From assembly GCA_030432815.1 (NCBI GenBank), contig JAUILB010000014.1, positions 1 through 19,293 of the forward strand: a stretch of DNA of 19,293 nucleotides, given 5' to 3'. The notes below the pieces were generated by a model. The model was not told the DNA's origin and searched no databases. It was given only the letters and a program-made list of their open reading frames with translations. This DNA is from Alphaproteobacteria bacterium (GTDB lineage Bacteria; Pseudomonadota; Alphaproteobacteria; Sphingomonadales; Emcibacteraceae). Below are positions 7,089 to 14,258 of the stretch, piece by piece; position 1 is the first letter of the stretch; every line of letters begins with the position of its first letter. A program made the position numbers and the translations under genes.

Positions 7089-7118
7089 CCGGTTCCGGCA
7101 TTTGCCGGAACCGGTTTT
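7089..7118 (+). terminator. Rho-independent terminator of the orphan unit
   Basis: An 11-base-pair perfect stem, CCGGTTCCGGC (7089-7099) with GCCGGAACCGG (7104-7114), has loop ATTT and is followed by TTTT. It follows the small frame ending at 7081. The T run is on the plus strand only, so it ends plus-strand transcription. Confidence 0.85.
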
Positions 7119-7164
7119 AAAAAATTTATCTGAATTTATATACTGCGCATTTTGATATACACAT

Positions 7165-7199
7165 AATAAAGCCCCTAACTATTTTTTAGTTAGAGGCTT
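7165..7199 (-). terminator. Rho-independent terminator of tRNA-Pro
   Basis: Read on the minus strand, AAGCCTCTAACTA (7199-7187) pairs with TAGTTAGGGGCTT (7181-7169), 13 pairs including one wobble. The loop is A-rich, and the stem is followed by a T-rich tail (TTTATT including the last stem bases). It lies 6 bases past the tRNA-Pro 3' end. Confidence 0.8.
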
Positions 7200-7204
7200 A
7201 TTGT

Positions 7205-7281
7205 TGGTCGGAATGACAGGATTTGAACCTGCGACCTCTTCACCCCCAGTGAAGCGCGCTACCATGCTGCGCTACATTCCG
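7205..7281 (-). tRNA. tRNA-Pro (anticodon GGG)
   Basis: A 77-base tRNA on the minus strand. The acceptor CGGAATG (7281-7275) pairs with CATTCCG (7215-7209), followed by discriminator A and an encoded CCA (7207-7205). The anticodon stem CTTCA/TGAAG encloses CTGGGGG, giving anticodon GGG. The T arm reads GCAGG-TTCAAAT-CCTGT. A terminator follows directly. Confidence 0.97.
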
Positions 7282-7392
7282 TCAAATGGTGGTGCAATAT
7301 AGCGACTGCACAACATTCCCGCAACAGGCCAATTGATCTTTGGCAAAATTATTTATACCATTTCAAAAAAATAATTAAATCGGGAATTAAAA

Positions 7393-7908
7393 ATGATTAA
7401 AAAACTATCAATTCTAATGCTTTTTCCATTGATCCTAAGCAGTTATGCGCAAGAAACATCCGCTGACGAAATTAATTTGGAGGAATTTACAACGGATAAC
7501 ATCCATTTTCATATGGGCGTGGTCGCAGCCTTCGCCGAAGTGGTTAAATTGGACGTAAAACAAATTGGCCTTAGCGAAATGTTCACGGCTGAAGAGGCCG
7601 ATAAATGGGAAACTGTCATCAAACATATAACAGATCGCAACGGCGTACTATATTATCGCGAAGATGATTTTCTTGTCACAGATTTATTTCCCGCATCTCT
7701 AACCGAAGGACTGACATTATTTGTCATTTATAAGGGTGACACTTTGGACAAATACAAAGCCCTTAAAGCCAGAAAAGCCGGATTAATTGCTCAAAACAGT
7801 TATGACCAAACAGCGCGGCGGGAAATTGCCAAAGCTTTTGGCGGATTGCTTGACTATTCCGATGAAGTAATTGATGAATTAATTGCGACTAACGGCTTAC
7901 AGAATTAG
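7393..7908 (+). CDS. Secreted protein of unknown function
   Basis: A 171-residue protein with a clear Sec signal peptide: charged MIKK, a hydrophobic core to about residue 17, and probable cleavage near SYAQ or ETSA (residues 18-24). The mature part has no cysteine and is about evenly acidic and basic. It looks like a small alpha/beta domain, with YYREDDFLVTDLFPAS and LTLFVIYKGDTLDKYKALKA as its most distinctive stretches. I do not recognise a family. It is predicted to be periplasmic. The gene stands alone after tRNA-Pro, and its last 20 bases overlap the end of the convergent lipid kinase gene, so the two messages are complementary at their 3' ends. The start is the first ATG and fits the signal peptide. 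Confidence 0.8.
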   Translation: MIKKLSILMLFPLILSSYAQETSADEINLEEFTTDNIHFHMGVVAAFAEVVKLDVKQIGLSEMFTAEEADKWETVIKHITDRNGVLYYREDDFLVTDLFPASLTEGLTLFVIYKGDTLDKYKALKARKAGLIAQNSYDQTARREIAKAFGGLLDYSDEVIDELIATNGLQN

Positions 7909-8800
7909 GCCGCAACAACATTAAATATTCATCCGAAACTGATATTTGCGATGGCAGTTCGCCAATTGCATCACCATCAAGCTGAATGGGTTCAGGAGCA
8001 TCTGAACAGCTAATATAGCAGTTGGTAGCCGTAATATTTTGGACAGATTTTAGTTTCGGATATTTCCCCAGAAACATACACAATGCATATTTTAGTGCGT
8101 TAAGTCGTCCGCCCTTTTGTGCCATGGATATCACGAGATGATTTTTATCAAGGCTTGCTTCAGGTGCGCTCATAAAATTACCGCCGTAAAGGCGGCCATT
8201 ACTTACTATCACATTAAAACATATATATTTCTTACCTTCTATCTCCACATCATAAATCGAAGGGCGTGAAATAATTAATGTTTTTACAAAGGAAAACATG
8301 TAAGCCAGTTTACCAATAGCAGCTTTTAGTGAACCACTTACATTTGCAACTGCTTTCGCATCATATCCTGCACTCACCATCAATAAAAAATAGCGATCAT
8401 TGGAACGCCCCAACCAACATGGCTTTGCGTTACCATTGATAATATAATCAGCAATTGACGGTACCGTATTTTTCAACCCCATCTCCAATGCAAGTACATT
8501 AACTGTACCAAGCGGGATAATTGCTATTGGTATTTTGTTGGGATAGATTCCATTTACCACTTCGTTCATGGTGCCGTCGCCACCGGCCGCAACGATTAGG
8601 TCATAAGTTTGATTTTTTGACTGGTTTGCTATTTCCTGCGCGTGGCCCGCATAACGGGTTTCAGACATTGTTACTTTTATGCCTTTAGCCCTGACAATAT
8701 CAATAATGTCATTCAATTTCCTGATCGAACCTGCCCCGGCAGCAGGATTATATATTACCAGAATATTTTCTCGGGAAATATGGGTCATCGACCTGTGCAT
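7889..8800 (-). CDS. Diacylglycerol kinase-like lipid kinase (DagK/YegS family)
   Basis: A 303-residue member of the DAGK catalytic-domain family. The N-terminal nucleotide-binding part has ILVIYNPAAGAGS (residues 13-25) and the GGDGT motif in VAAGGDGTMNEVVNGI. The C-terminal beta-rich part includes VSAGYDAKAVANVSG and an ISVSDEYLMLLRP ending. Such enzymes phosphorylate diacylglycerol or related lipids with ATP at the inner face of the membrane; the exact lipid cannot be told. The start is uncertain: ATG 8800 and ATG 8788 are both possible, and neither has a strong ribosome site. It follows the MerR gene by 23 bases in the same direction and overlaps the convergent secreted-protein gene by 20 bases. 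Confidence 0.9.
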   Translation of the reverse strand: MHRSMTHISRENILVIYNPAAGAGSIRKLNDIIDIVRAKGIKVTMSETRYAGHAQEIANQSKNQTYDLIVAAGGDGTMNEVVNGIYPNKIPIAIIPLGTVNVLALEMGLKNTVPSIADYIINGNAKPCWLGRSNDRYFLLMVSAGYDAKAVANVSGSLKAAIGKLAYMFSFVKTLIISRPSIYDVEIEGKKYICFNVIVSNGRLYGGNFMSAPEASLDKNHLVISMAQKGGRLNALKYALCMFLGKYPKLKSVQNITATNCYISCSDAPEPIQLDGDAIGELPSQISVSDEYLMLLRPNSVSR

Positions 8801-8823
8801 CCGATAATTTTAATCATGCACCT

Positions 8824-9243
8824 CTATTTTTTCAGAGATTCAGCCAAATTCTGTCTTATTCGTTCGAGATCATCACGAATAGTTTTAATTGACGCGCCAT
8901 CAGGTAAGTCTTCATTTGATGCTTCAGGTAAAGATGGTGTTTCTTCAAGATTATGGACAACATATGTTTGTTGAACCACTGCTTTAACACCATGTTCACG
9001 GAGCAGTTTTTGCGCCCCCTTAATCGTATACCCATCGTCATGCAACAGTCTTCTGATAGCTTCAATGATGTCAACATCTTCGGGTCGGTAATAACGGCGA
9101 CCACCGCCGCGTTTCATCGGTTTAATTTGACTAAATTTGCTTTCCCAAAACCTTAAAACATGCTGTGGAATGCCTATGCTATCAGCAACTTCACTGATCG
9201 TTCTAAAAGCGTTGGGTGATTTCGCATGTTTTGAGGCTGACAT
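8824..9243 (-). CDS. MerR family transcriptional regulator
   Basis: A 139-residue regulator. Residues 14-80 form the MerR winged helix: FRTISEVADSIGIPQHVLRF, then WESKF, KRGGGRRYYRPEDV and TIKGAQKLLREHG. A short C-terminal region ends in a helix (residues 118-139) that may dimerise. There are no metal-binding cysteines, so it is not a metal sensor of the classic type. The gene follows ihfA by 72 bases in the same direction; ihfA followed by a merR gene is a common alphaproteobacterial arrangement, and its target is not known to me. Part of its own promoter may lie in the gap before it. Confidence 0.92.
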   Translation of the reverse strand: MSASKHAKSPNAFRTISEVADSIGIPQHVLRFWESKFSQIKPMKRGGGRRYYRPEDVDIIEAIRRLLHDDGYTIKGAQKLLREHGVKAVVQQTYVVHNLEETPSLPEASNEDLPDGASIKTIRDDLERIRQNLAESLKK

Positions 9244-9315
9244 TTAGCTCAATTTCTTTCTTTGCACAGTTTTACTGTCATTGTAGCAGGAATATTAACT
9301 GCTCAATTTATATTA

Positions 9316-9609
9316 TTATGAATTACTGACGCGATCTTTCAGAACTTGTGATGGTCTAAAGACAAGAACACGTCTGGGTTCAATAGGAACTTCTTCACCG
9401 GTTTTTGGATTGCGACCTATGCGCCCACCTTTATCGCGAACAATAAAACTCCCAAATGAAGAAATTTTTACATTGTCCCCATTTGTAAGATTATTAGAAA
9501 TTTCATCGAGTACGGTTTCTACAAGGTCAGCAGACTCATTTCTTGAGAGCCCCACCTCCTGATAAACTGCTTCGATTAAGTCAGCTCTTGTAACTGTTTT
9601 TCCACTCAT
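9316..9609 (-). CDS. ihfA: Integration host factor, alpha subunit
   Basis: A 97-residue DNA-bending protein of the HU/IHF family. The dimerisation helices (TRADLIEAVYQEVGLSRNES) and the beta arm with GRNPKTGEEVPIEPRRVLVF, including the proline that intercalates DNA, are complete. IHF alpha pairs with IHF beta, encoded elsewhere, to bend DNA at promoters and replication or recombination sites. The sequence is closer to IHF alpha than to HU because of the KISSFGSF and EPRRVLVFRPS segments. It lies downstream of plsX-fabH, with a 140-base gap holding candidate promoter elements of its own, and upstream of merR. A GGTAGG-type ribosome site precedes the ATG. Confidence 0.95.
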   Translation of the reverse strand: MSGKTVTRADLIEAVYQEVGLSRNESADLVETVLDEISNNLTNGDNVKISSFGSFIVRDKGGRIGRNPKTGEEVPIEPRRVLVFRPSQVLKDRVSNS

Positions 9610-9638
9610 GATCCTACCTCTTATTTTTTCACTAGCCT

Positions 9639-9678
9639 ACTGTAGCATAATTATACGGTCAATATCAAAGGGATGCGT
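9639..9678 (-). promoter_or_regulatory. Candidate ihfA promoter region
   Basis: On the minus strand a perfect TATAAT lies at 9655-9650, but the -35 position reads ACGCAT, a poor match. An overlapping option is TTGATA (9668-9663), an 18-base spacer, then TACAGT (9644-9639). Either would give a leader of roughly 25-35 bases before the ihfA ATG at 9609. Confidence 0.3.
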
Positions 9679-9749
9679 ATAGTTCCTAATAGACTAGATT
9701 ACATATAAAAATAAGAAAAAAGGTAAAAATGTCACACAAAAAATGTATA

Positions 9750-10727
9750 TTACCACCTTAGCAGGCAGGCCCCCCAGGTGAATCCGCCGCCCATAGCTTC
9801 CAAAATCAATATATCGCCACGGGTGATTCGGCCATCTTTTACGGCAACATCCAACGCCAGTGGGATTGAAGCCGCTGACGTATTTGCGTGATCCTGAACT
9901 GTTACAACGACCTTTTCCAGTGGTACTTTTAATTTTCGCGCTGTGCCATCAAGGATGCGTTTATTGGCCTGATGTGGTACGATCAGATCGACATCAGCCG
10001 ATGTCATACTACAATCATCCAACACTTCGCCCACGACAGAAGCAAGATTAACAACTGCATGACGGAATACTTCCCGACCTTTCATACGTAAATGACCAAT
10101 AGTTCCTGTAGAGGACACTCCGCCATCAACATAAAGAAGATCATTATAGCGACCATCTGAATGAATGCGGGATGATAATATTCCCTGATCAGTATTATTA
10201 CCCTCACCTGAAGACGCTGTTAAAACAACAGCGCCAGCCCCATCGCCGAAAAGCACACATGTTGCCCGATCTTCCCAATCAAGGATGCGCGAAAAAATTT
10301 CTGCTCCGATGACAAGGGCGTTTTTAGCCTGTCCGGCTTTTATAAAATTATCGGCAGTCGCAAGCGCATAAATAAAACCTGAACAGACAGCCTGAACATC
10401 AAACGCGGCACCTTTTGTAATCCCTAACTTGCGTTGTACGGTTGTCGCCGTTGAAGGAAACGTCTGATCGGCAGTCGATGTCGCAAGGACAATAAGATCA
10501 ATTTGCGCTGCATCTATTCCCGCACTTGTTAACGCGTTCTTTGCGGCTCTTACAGCCAGGTCAGACGTAACTTCATCATCGGCCGCAATATGACGCCTTT
10601 TTATCCCGGTTCGTTCAACAATCCACTCATCAGTGGTATCGACAATTTTTTCCAGATCATTATTTGTGAGTATTTTTTCGGGAAGATATGATCCCGTACC
10701 AGCAACCACGCTACGAATGACGGACAT
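9750..10727 (-). CDS. fabH: 3-oxoacyl-ACP synthase III (KAS III)
   Basis: A 325-residue KAS III that condenses acetyl-CoA with malonyl-ACP to start fatty acid synthesis in the cytoplasm. The catalytic triad is intact: C115 in QAVCSGF, H252 in PHQANKRI and N282 in DHANTS. The GDGAGAVVL and EAMGGGFTWGA motifs are present, and the length is normal. Its ATG overlaps the stop of plsX by one base (TAATG), so the two are translationally coupled. PlsX makes acyl-phosphate for phospholipids, so the pair sits at the junction of fatty acid and membrane lipid synthesis. No separate promoter is needed. Confidence 0.98.
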   Translation of the reverse strand: MSVIRSVVAGTGSYLPEKILTNNDLEKIVDTTDEWIVERTGIKRRHIAADDEVTSDLAVRAAKNALTSAGIDAAQIDLIVLATSTADQTFPSTATTVQRKLGITKGAAFDVQAVCSGFIYALATADNFIKAGQAKNALVIGAEIFSRILDWEDRATCVLFGDGAGAVVLTASSGEGNNTDQGILSSRIHSDGRYNDLLYVDGGVSSTGTIGHLRMKGREVFRHAVVNLASVVGEVLDDCSMTSADVDLIVPHQANKRILDGTARKLKVPLEKVVVTVQDHANTSAASIPLALDVAVKDGRITRGDILILEAMGGGFTWGACLLRW

Positions 10728-11818
10728 TATTTTTTTTCCTTGATATTCATTTCTACAACAGTATCGTCATTCATATTTTCTGCTTCATCAGATTCTTCAA
10801 CTGTACTGTTGAAGTTTGTCAAATCGCGAGTAATTTTACCTGCAAGATCATTTTCTGCCATATCAATAGCCACACCAATCGCACTTGCAAAACCACTTGC
10901 TGTAGCGCCACCATGGCTTTTTATAACCAATCCATTTAACCCCATAAATACGGCACCATTATGGTTATTAGGATCAAGATGATTCTTGAGTGATAGCAAC
11001 GACGAACTTGCAAAAAGAGCCCCTATTTTCGAAAGTAAACTTTCATTGAGTGAACGCTTCAGCAAGTTTGCTATCATTTTAGCTGTTCCCTCAGCAGTTT
11101 TAAGAGCTATGTTTCCTGTAAACCCGTCTGTAACGACTACATCCACTTCACCGCCACCAAGACCATGTCCTTCTGTAAATCCTTTATAATCCATTGGAAT
11201 GTTGGCTTCTCTAAGCATACGATCAGCTTCCTTAATCACATCGCTTCCTTTAAGCTCTTCCACGCCAACATTAAGAATAGCAACTGTTGGCTTGGATACA
11301 GAAAGCACTGTCCGCGCGAAAGCCGCACCCATGATCGCAAATTGAACGAGGTTATTTTCATCACATTCAACATTTGCACCAAGATCAAGCATAACACTTT
11401 CACCGCGAGTTGTCGGAATCAATGTAGCAAGAGCCGGCCTATCAATCCCTGGCATAGTTCTGAGTATAAATTTAGAGAGTGCCATTTGCGCACCTGTATT
11501 TCCAGCCGATACTGCAGCATGCGCTTTACCGTCCTTCACTGCCTGTATTGACTGCCCCATACTTGAATCTCGTCCGCGCCGCAAAGCCTGACTTGGTTTT
11601 TCATCAGCCGAGATTATTTTATCAGTGTGACAAACTTCTACTGAGTTTTTAAGAATAGGGAAGCGGGTAAGCAGAGGTACTATTCTCGTTTCATCCCCGA
11701 ATATAATAAAACGTAAATTTGGCACTCTTTCACGTGCGATACTTGCCCCTTCAATGACAATATCCGGTGCATGATCACCACCCATCGCGTCTAATGAAAT
11801 TATAAGTTCACGCGTCAA
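10727..11818 (-). CDS. plsX: Phosphate acyltransferase PlsX
   Basis: A 363-residue PlsX. It converts acyl-ACP to acyl-phosphate, the donor for PlsY in phosphatidic acid synthesis, at the inner membrane surface. The N-terminal LDAMGGDHAPDIVIEGA and the internal VSAGNTGAQMALSKF, MLDLGANVEC, DVVVTDGFTGNIALKTAEG and GLVIKSHGGA motifs are all present. The C-terminal tail is unusually acidic (VEESDEAENMNDDTVVEMN) before a final lysine cluster. It lies upstream of fabH and downstream of DUF177 with a 109-base gap. That gap holds a -10-like element, so plsX-fabH may have their own promoter. The usual rpmF between DUF177 and plsX in gammaproteobacteria is absent here. Confidence 0.97.
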   Translation of the reverse strand: MTRELIISLDAMGGDHAPDIVIEGASIARERVPNLRFIIFGDETRIVPLLTRFPILKNSVEVCHTDKIISADEKPSQALRRGRDSSMGQSIQAVKDGKAHAAVSAGNTGAQMALSKFILRTMPGIDRPALATLIPTTRGESVMLDLGANVECDENNLVQFAIMGAAFARTVLSVSKPTVAILNVGVEELKGSDVIKEADRMLREANIPMDYKGFTEGHGLGGGEVDVVVTDGFTGNIALKTAEGTAKMIANLLKRSLNESLLSKIGALFASSSLLSLKNHLDPNNHNGAVFMGLNGLVIKSHGGATASGFASAIGVAIDMAENDLAGKITRDLTNFNSTVEESDEAENMNDDTVVEMNIKEKK

Positions 11819-11870
11819 AACATACCCTTAATAAATTACGTGCCTAATAAACACCTGTTAACATACCACT

Positions 11871-11885
11871 CTTCTATTATAGAAG
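11871..11885. promoter_or_regulatory. Palindrome with embedded TATAAT upstream of plsX
   Basis: CTTCTA-TTA-TAGAAG is a perfect 15-base inverted repeat. Read on the minus strand it contains TATAAT (11881-11876), about 58 bases before the plsX start. The -35 position is weak (TAAACT). It could be a plsX promoter element or operator; it lacks a T run, so it is not a terminator. Confidence 0.3.
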
Positions 11886-11927
11886 CCTTTATGATAACAG
11901 TTTAAAATATAGCAATAAAGTATATCT

Positions 11928-12497
11928 TCAAGTCTTATGTTTAAGGTCTTTTAAAACCGAGAACGGGTTTTCTCTTCCTGACCCACTCACAATTTCGTTC
12001 TCACTTTGGACTTTATAACCCAACTCGCTGTTACTGACATTATCTTTTTTAGGATAAGGATTTATAGAAAGTGATAAATATTCCGCAATATATTCACCAA
12101 GATCAACTTCCATGTCTTCTAGATAGACAATATCATCATCCTCAAGTTCAAATTCTACCTCATGCATATCATCTATATTATCTTTTTTGGCACAATCCTT
12201 GAATATAATCGTAAATTTTTCCTGGATATTTTCTTCAATCTCTTCCAGTGTTAGCACACAGTTCTGAATAATTTTTGCTTTAAAATCAGCCTCTAATAAA
12301 AAGTCACCTTTTTCTTTATCCGGCAAGCGCGATAGATGACACTCAGCTGTAAGTGAAATTATACCCGGTATAGAAAACCTCCTTGCAAGATGCTCTCGCT
12401 CCGCCTCGGTTGCTTCCAGCGAAACATGCTTGCCACTTTTTTTGATCAATTCCAGATTAAACAGCCTGCTGAACTCGTTAATAATATTCTCATTCAT
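11928..12497 (-). CDS. YceD/DUF177 family protein
   Basis: A 189-residue protein of the YceD (DUF177) family. It has an N-terminal basic and beta region (FSRLFNLELIKKSGKHVSLE), a conserved TAECHLSRLPD strand, and a core with NCVLTLEEIEENIQEKFTII. The acidic stretch near VEFELEDDDIVYLEDMEVDL is typical, as are the Leu-rich AEYLSLSINPYPK segment and the end motif NPFSVLKDLKH. In E. coli YceD influences 23S rRNA levels; the mechanism is not settled. The gene overlaps the bc1 chaperone gene by 8 bases and precedes plsX. Confidence 0.9.
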   Translation of the reverse strand: MNENIINEFSRLFNLELIKKSGKHVSLEATEAEREHLARRFSIPGIISLTAECHLSRLPDKEKGDFLLEADFKAKIIQNCVLTLEEIEENIQEKFTIIFKDCAKKDNIDDMHEVEFELEDDDIVYLEDMEVDLGEYIAEYLSLSINPYPKKDNVSNSELGYKVQSENEIVSGSGRENPFSVLKDLKHKT

Positions 12498-13038
12498 GGG
12501 AAATTGTTCTCTTCGGAATAATAAATGCTATTTTTCCCTGCATTATATCTGACAAGGTCTGCGCATTAACATGTTGCCATTGCGAAAAATAATAATCAGC
12601 TATTTTTTCTAATATAGGAAGGGCCACTTCGCGCTGCCTGTACACGTTTCTCAGAATTGCTTCCCGTATATTATCCATATCGCCGCGGTTAAGATGTTCC
12701 TGATAGACATTCACTCGGCCATAGAATGCCTCAGCCATTACTTTTACTTTCTTTCCCACACCAAGATCACCAACGCCGATTTCTCGCATGGTGAGATCAA
12801 GATTATCAAACATGGCTTCCTGTAACATTCTTTTCAAATTGGCCGATTGTGATGATTGGTCCAATTTGTTGATTAAAAGTGACATGTGCAGTGCCATTAA
12901 ATCAAACCTGCCGTCAATACTGTCTTCAACCATATAATCAGTATAAAAGACGGGCAACCTTGATTGTTCGATAACTTTTGAAAACAATGAATACGCCACC
13001 TTTTTCAATTTTTTATCTTTAAACAAAAAACCGAACAT
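12490..13038 (-). CDS. Ubiquinol-cytochrome c chaperone family protein (CBP3-like)
   Basis: A 182-residue protein of the ubiquinol-cytochrome c chaperone family, related to mitochondrial Cbp3. It is helical, with the family stretches PVFYTDYMVEDSIDGRFDLM (about residues 29-48) and LMALHMSLLINKLDQ, then LTMREIGVGDLGVGKKVKVM, which is a strong family signature. Cbp3 helps assemble cytochrome b into the bc1 complex. A similar role in the bacterial respiratory chain is likely but inferred. No membrane segment is visible. It is the first gene of the group running to plsX-fabH, and it is divergent from the bamE gene, 240 bases away. Confidence 0.9.
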   Translation of the reverse strand: MFGFLFKDKKLKKVAYSLFSKVIEQSRLPVFYTDYMVEDSIDGRFDLMALHMSLLINKLDQSSQSANLKRMLQEAMFDNLDLTMREIGVGDLGVGKKVKVMAEAFYGRVNVYQEHLNRGDMDNIREAILRNVYRQREVALPILEKIADYYFSQWQHVNAQTLSDIMQGKIAFIIPKRTISHE

Positions 13039-13278
13039 ATTTCGTACATTCCTTATTTTAGGATTTATATGCCAAACATAATCAAATTATGAAAATTTGA
13101 GCAATTTGCATAGTAAATGATTGACTAGAGTTAAGGCAAATGTCATTTTGTTGCCAAATTCCGGCGATAATCATGTTTATTGCCCGCAATCATTTTTATT
13201 GGAAAGTGAATTAACACGGGATCGTGTAAACTGCAATTAAATCTGATAGTAATTTGATTTAAATAGAGCGATAAAAAT

Positions 13279-13740
13279 ATGAATATGATATTTAGAAATC
13301 TTATTTTCCTTGGAACAGCTATTTTTATTCTGTCAGCCTGTTCGACGATGAAGGAAACACGCGGGTATATTCCTGATGAAAAGCTTGTTACCGCCATCCG
13401 GGTTGAAATAGATAATAAAGAATCCGTTGAAGGTCTTCTTGGAAATCCCACCATGAAGCCGACTTTTGATGATTCAAACTGGTATTATTATTCTAAGAAA
13501 ACTGAAAGGTGGGCCTTTTTTAAGGAAAAAGTATCCCATATGGATATTCTTGCTATCAGTTTTGACGATGAAAATTATGTTAGTGATATCCGCCACTATA
13601 CAGTTGCTGACAATAAGATCATTGATCCAGTATCGAAAAAAACGATCACCCATGGTAAGGATGTCAATTTCTTAGCCGAATTATTTGGAAATATTGGCCG
13701 TTTTGGTTCAGCATCCAATGGACCACAACCCGGCAACTAA
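13279..13740 (+). CDS. bamE: BamE/SmpA outer membrane assembly lipoprotein
   Basis: A 153-residue lipoprotein. The signal peptide (residues 1-20) ends in a lipobox, LSAC, with C21 as the acylated cysteine. The mature start (TMKETRGYIPDEKL) is the typical opening of alphaproteobacterial BamE. The BamE/SmpA domain follows, with ESVEGLLGNPTMKP, WYYYSKKTERWAFFKEK and ILAISFDDENYV. BamE is an accessory subunit of the BAM complex that folds outer membrane proteins, tethered on the periplasmic side of the outer membrane. It is a single-gene unit; its stop overlaps that of the convergent FliL-like gene. The upstream region (13039-13278) has an inverted repeat ACACG-GGAT-CGTGT at 13214-13227. Confidence 0.93.
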   Translation: MNMIFRNLIFLGTAIFILSACSTMKETRGYIPDEKLVTAIRVEIDNKESVEGLLGNPTMKPTFDDSNWYYYSKKTERWAFFKEKVSHMDILAISFDDENYVSDIRHYTVADNKIIDPVSKKTITHGKDVNFLAELFGNIGRFGSASNGPQPGN

Positions 13741-14243
13741 AAACTTCTGCTTTGGTTTATAGCTACACGTTTTACGATCTCACGCCTTGCTTCCGCGTTT
13801 GCAAATTCCTTTATCTTCTCTGACAGTTTATCATAGTCGACAATATTGGGATTATCATCTCTGCCAACCGGATTTACACTAAAATACCTTAACAAAGAAT
13901 CACGCACCAAAACATTGTTTTTAACCACCTGAAGTTTATCATCATTGCCAATAACTTCCAAAGATACGTCCATTACAGCGTAACTAAGTACCTTGCCTTT
14001 ATAAAAAAGCGGTAGTTGCAATCCTTCCATGCGTGCATATTGATAGTCTGGAAGCTGCGGCTTCACTTCCTTTTGGACCGATCCGACCGGCTCAGCTTCT
14101 GCAGAGCCTGACTGTATAATGAAGAATCCTGCCGCGCCACCACCGCCAACTAGAAGGCCTGCTAACAAGCCAATAATCAGCAGCTTTTTGCTGGCTTTTG
14201 GTTTTTCATTTTTTTCTTCGTCGTTGTCAACTTCATCAGCCAT
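13737..14243 (-). CDS. FliL-like single-pass membrane protein
   Basis: A 168-residue protein with the layout of FliL: an acidic and lysine-rich cytoplasmic N-terminus (residues 1-20), one membrane helix that is glycine-rich (about 20-43), and a periplasmic domain. The periplasmic part has LQLPLFYKGKVLSYAVMDVS and VRDSLLRYFSVNP, as in the FliL core. FliL proteins stabilise flagellar stators. No other flagellar gene is in this window, so the protein may have a different or additional role; the C-terminal ending typical of flagellar FliL is weak here. It is the last gene of the rib-nusB-thiL run, 15 bases after thiL. Family membership is probable, flagellar function unproven. Confidence 0.6.
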   Translation of the reverse strand: MADEVDNDEEKNEKPKASKKLLIIGLLAGLLVGGGGAAGFFIIQSGSAEAEPVGSVQKEVKPQLPDYQYARMEGLQLPLFYKGKVLSYAVMDVSLEVIGNDDKLQVVKNNVLVRDSLLRYFSVNPVGRDDNPNIVDYDKLSEKIKEFANAEARREIVKRVAINQSRSF

Positions 14244-14258
14244 TTTAAGATCCTGTCC

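Noticed and set aside
7050..7130. A second small frame on the plus strand running through the terminator hairpin (product ending near CPVPAFAGTGF)
   Set aside because: The apparent peptide is the translation of the perfect stem of the terminator, and there is no ribosome binding site.
8642..8974. Plus-strand frame of 110 codons across the lipid kinase/merR junction
   Set aside because: It is antisense to two recognised genes, with no ribosome site and no recognisable domain.
13143..13454. Minus-strand frame of 103 codons opposite the bamE start
   Set aside because: It overlaps the lipoprotein signal and coding region of bamE on the other strand and has no family features or ribosome site.
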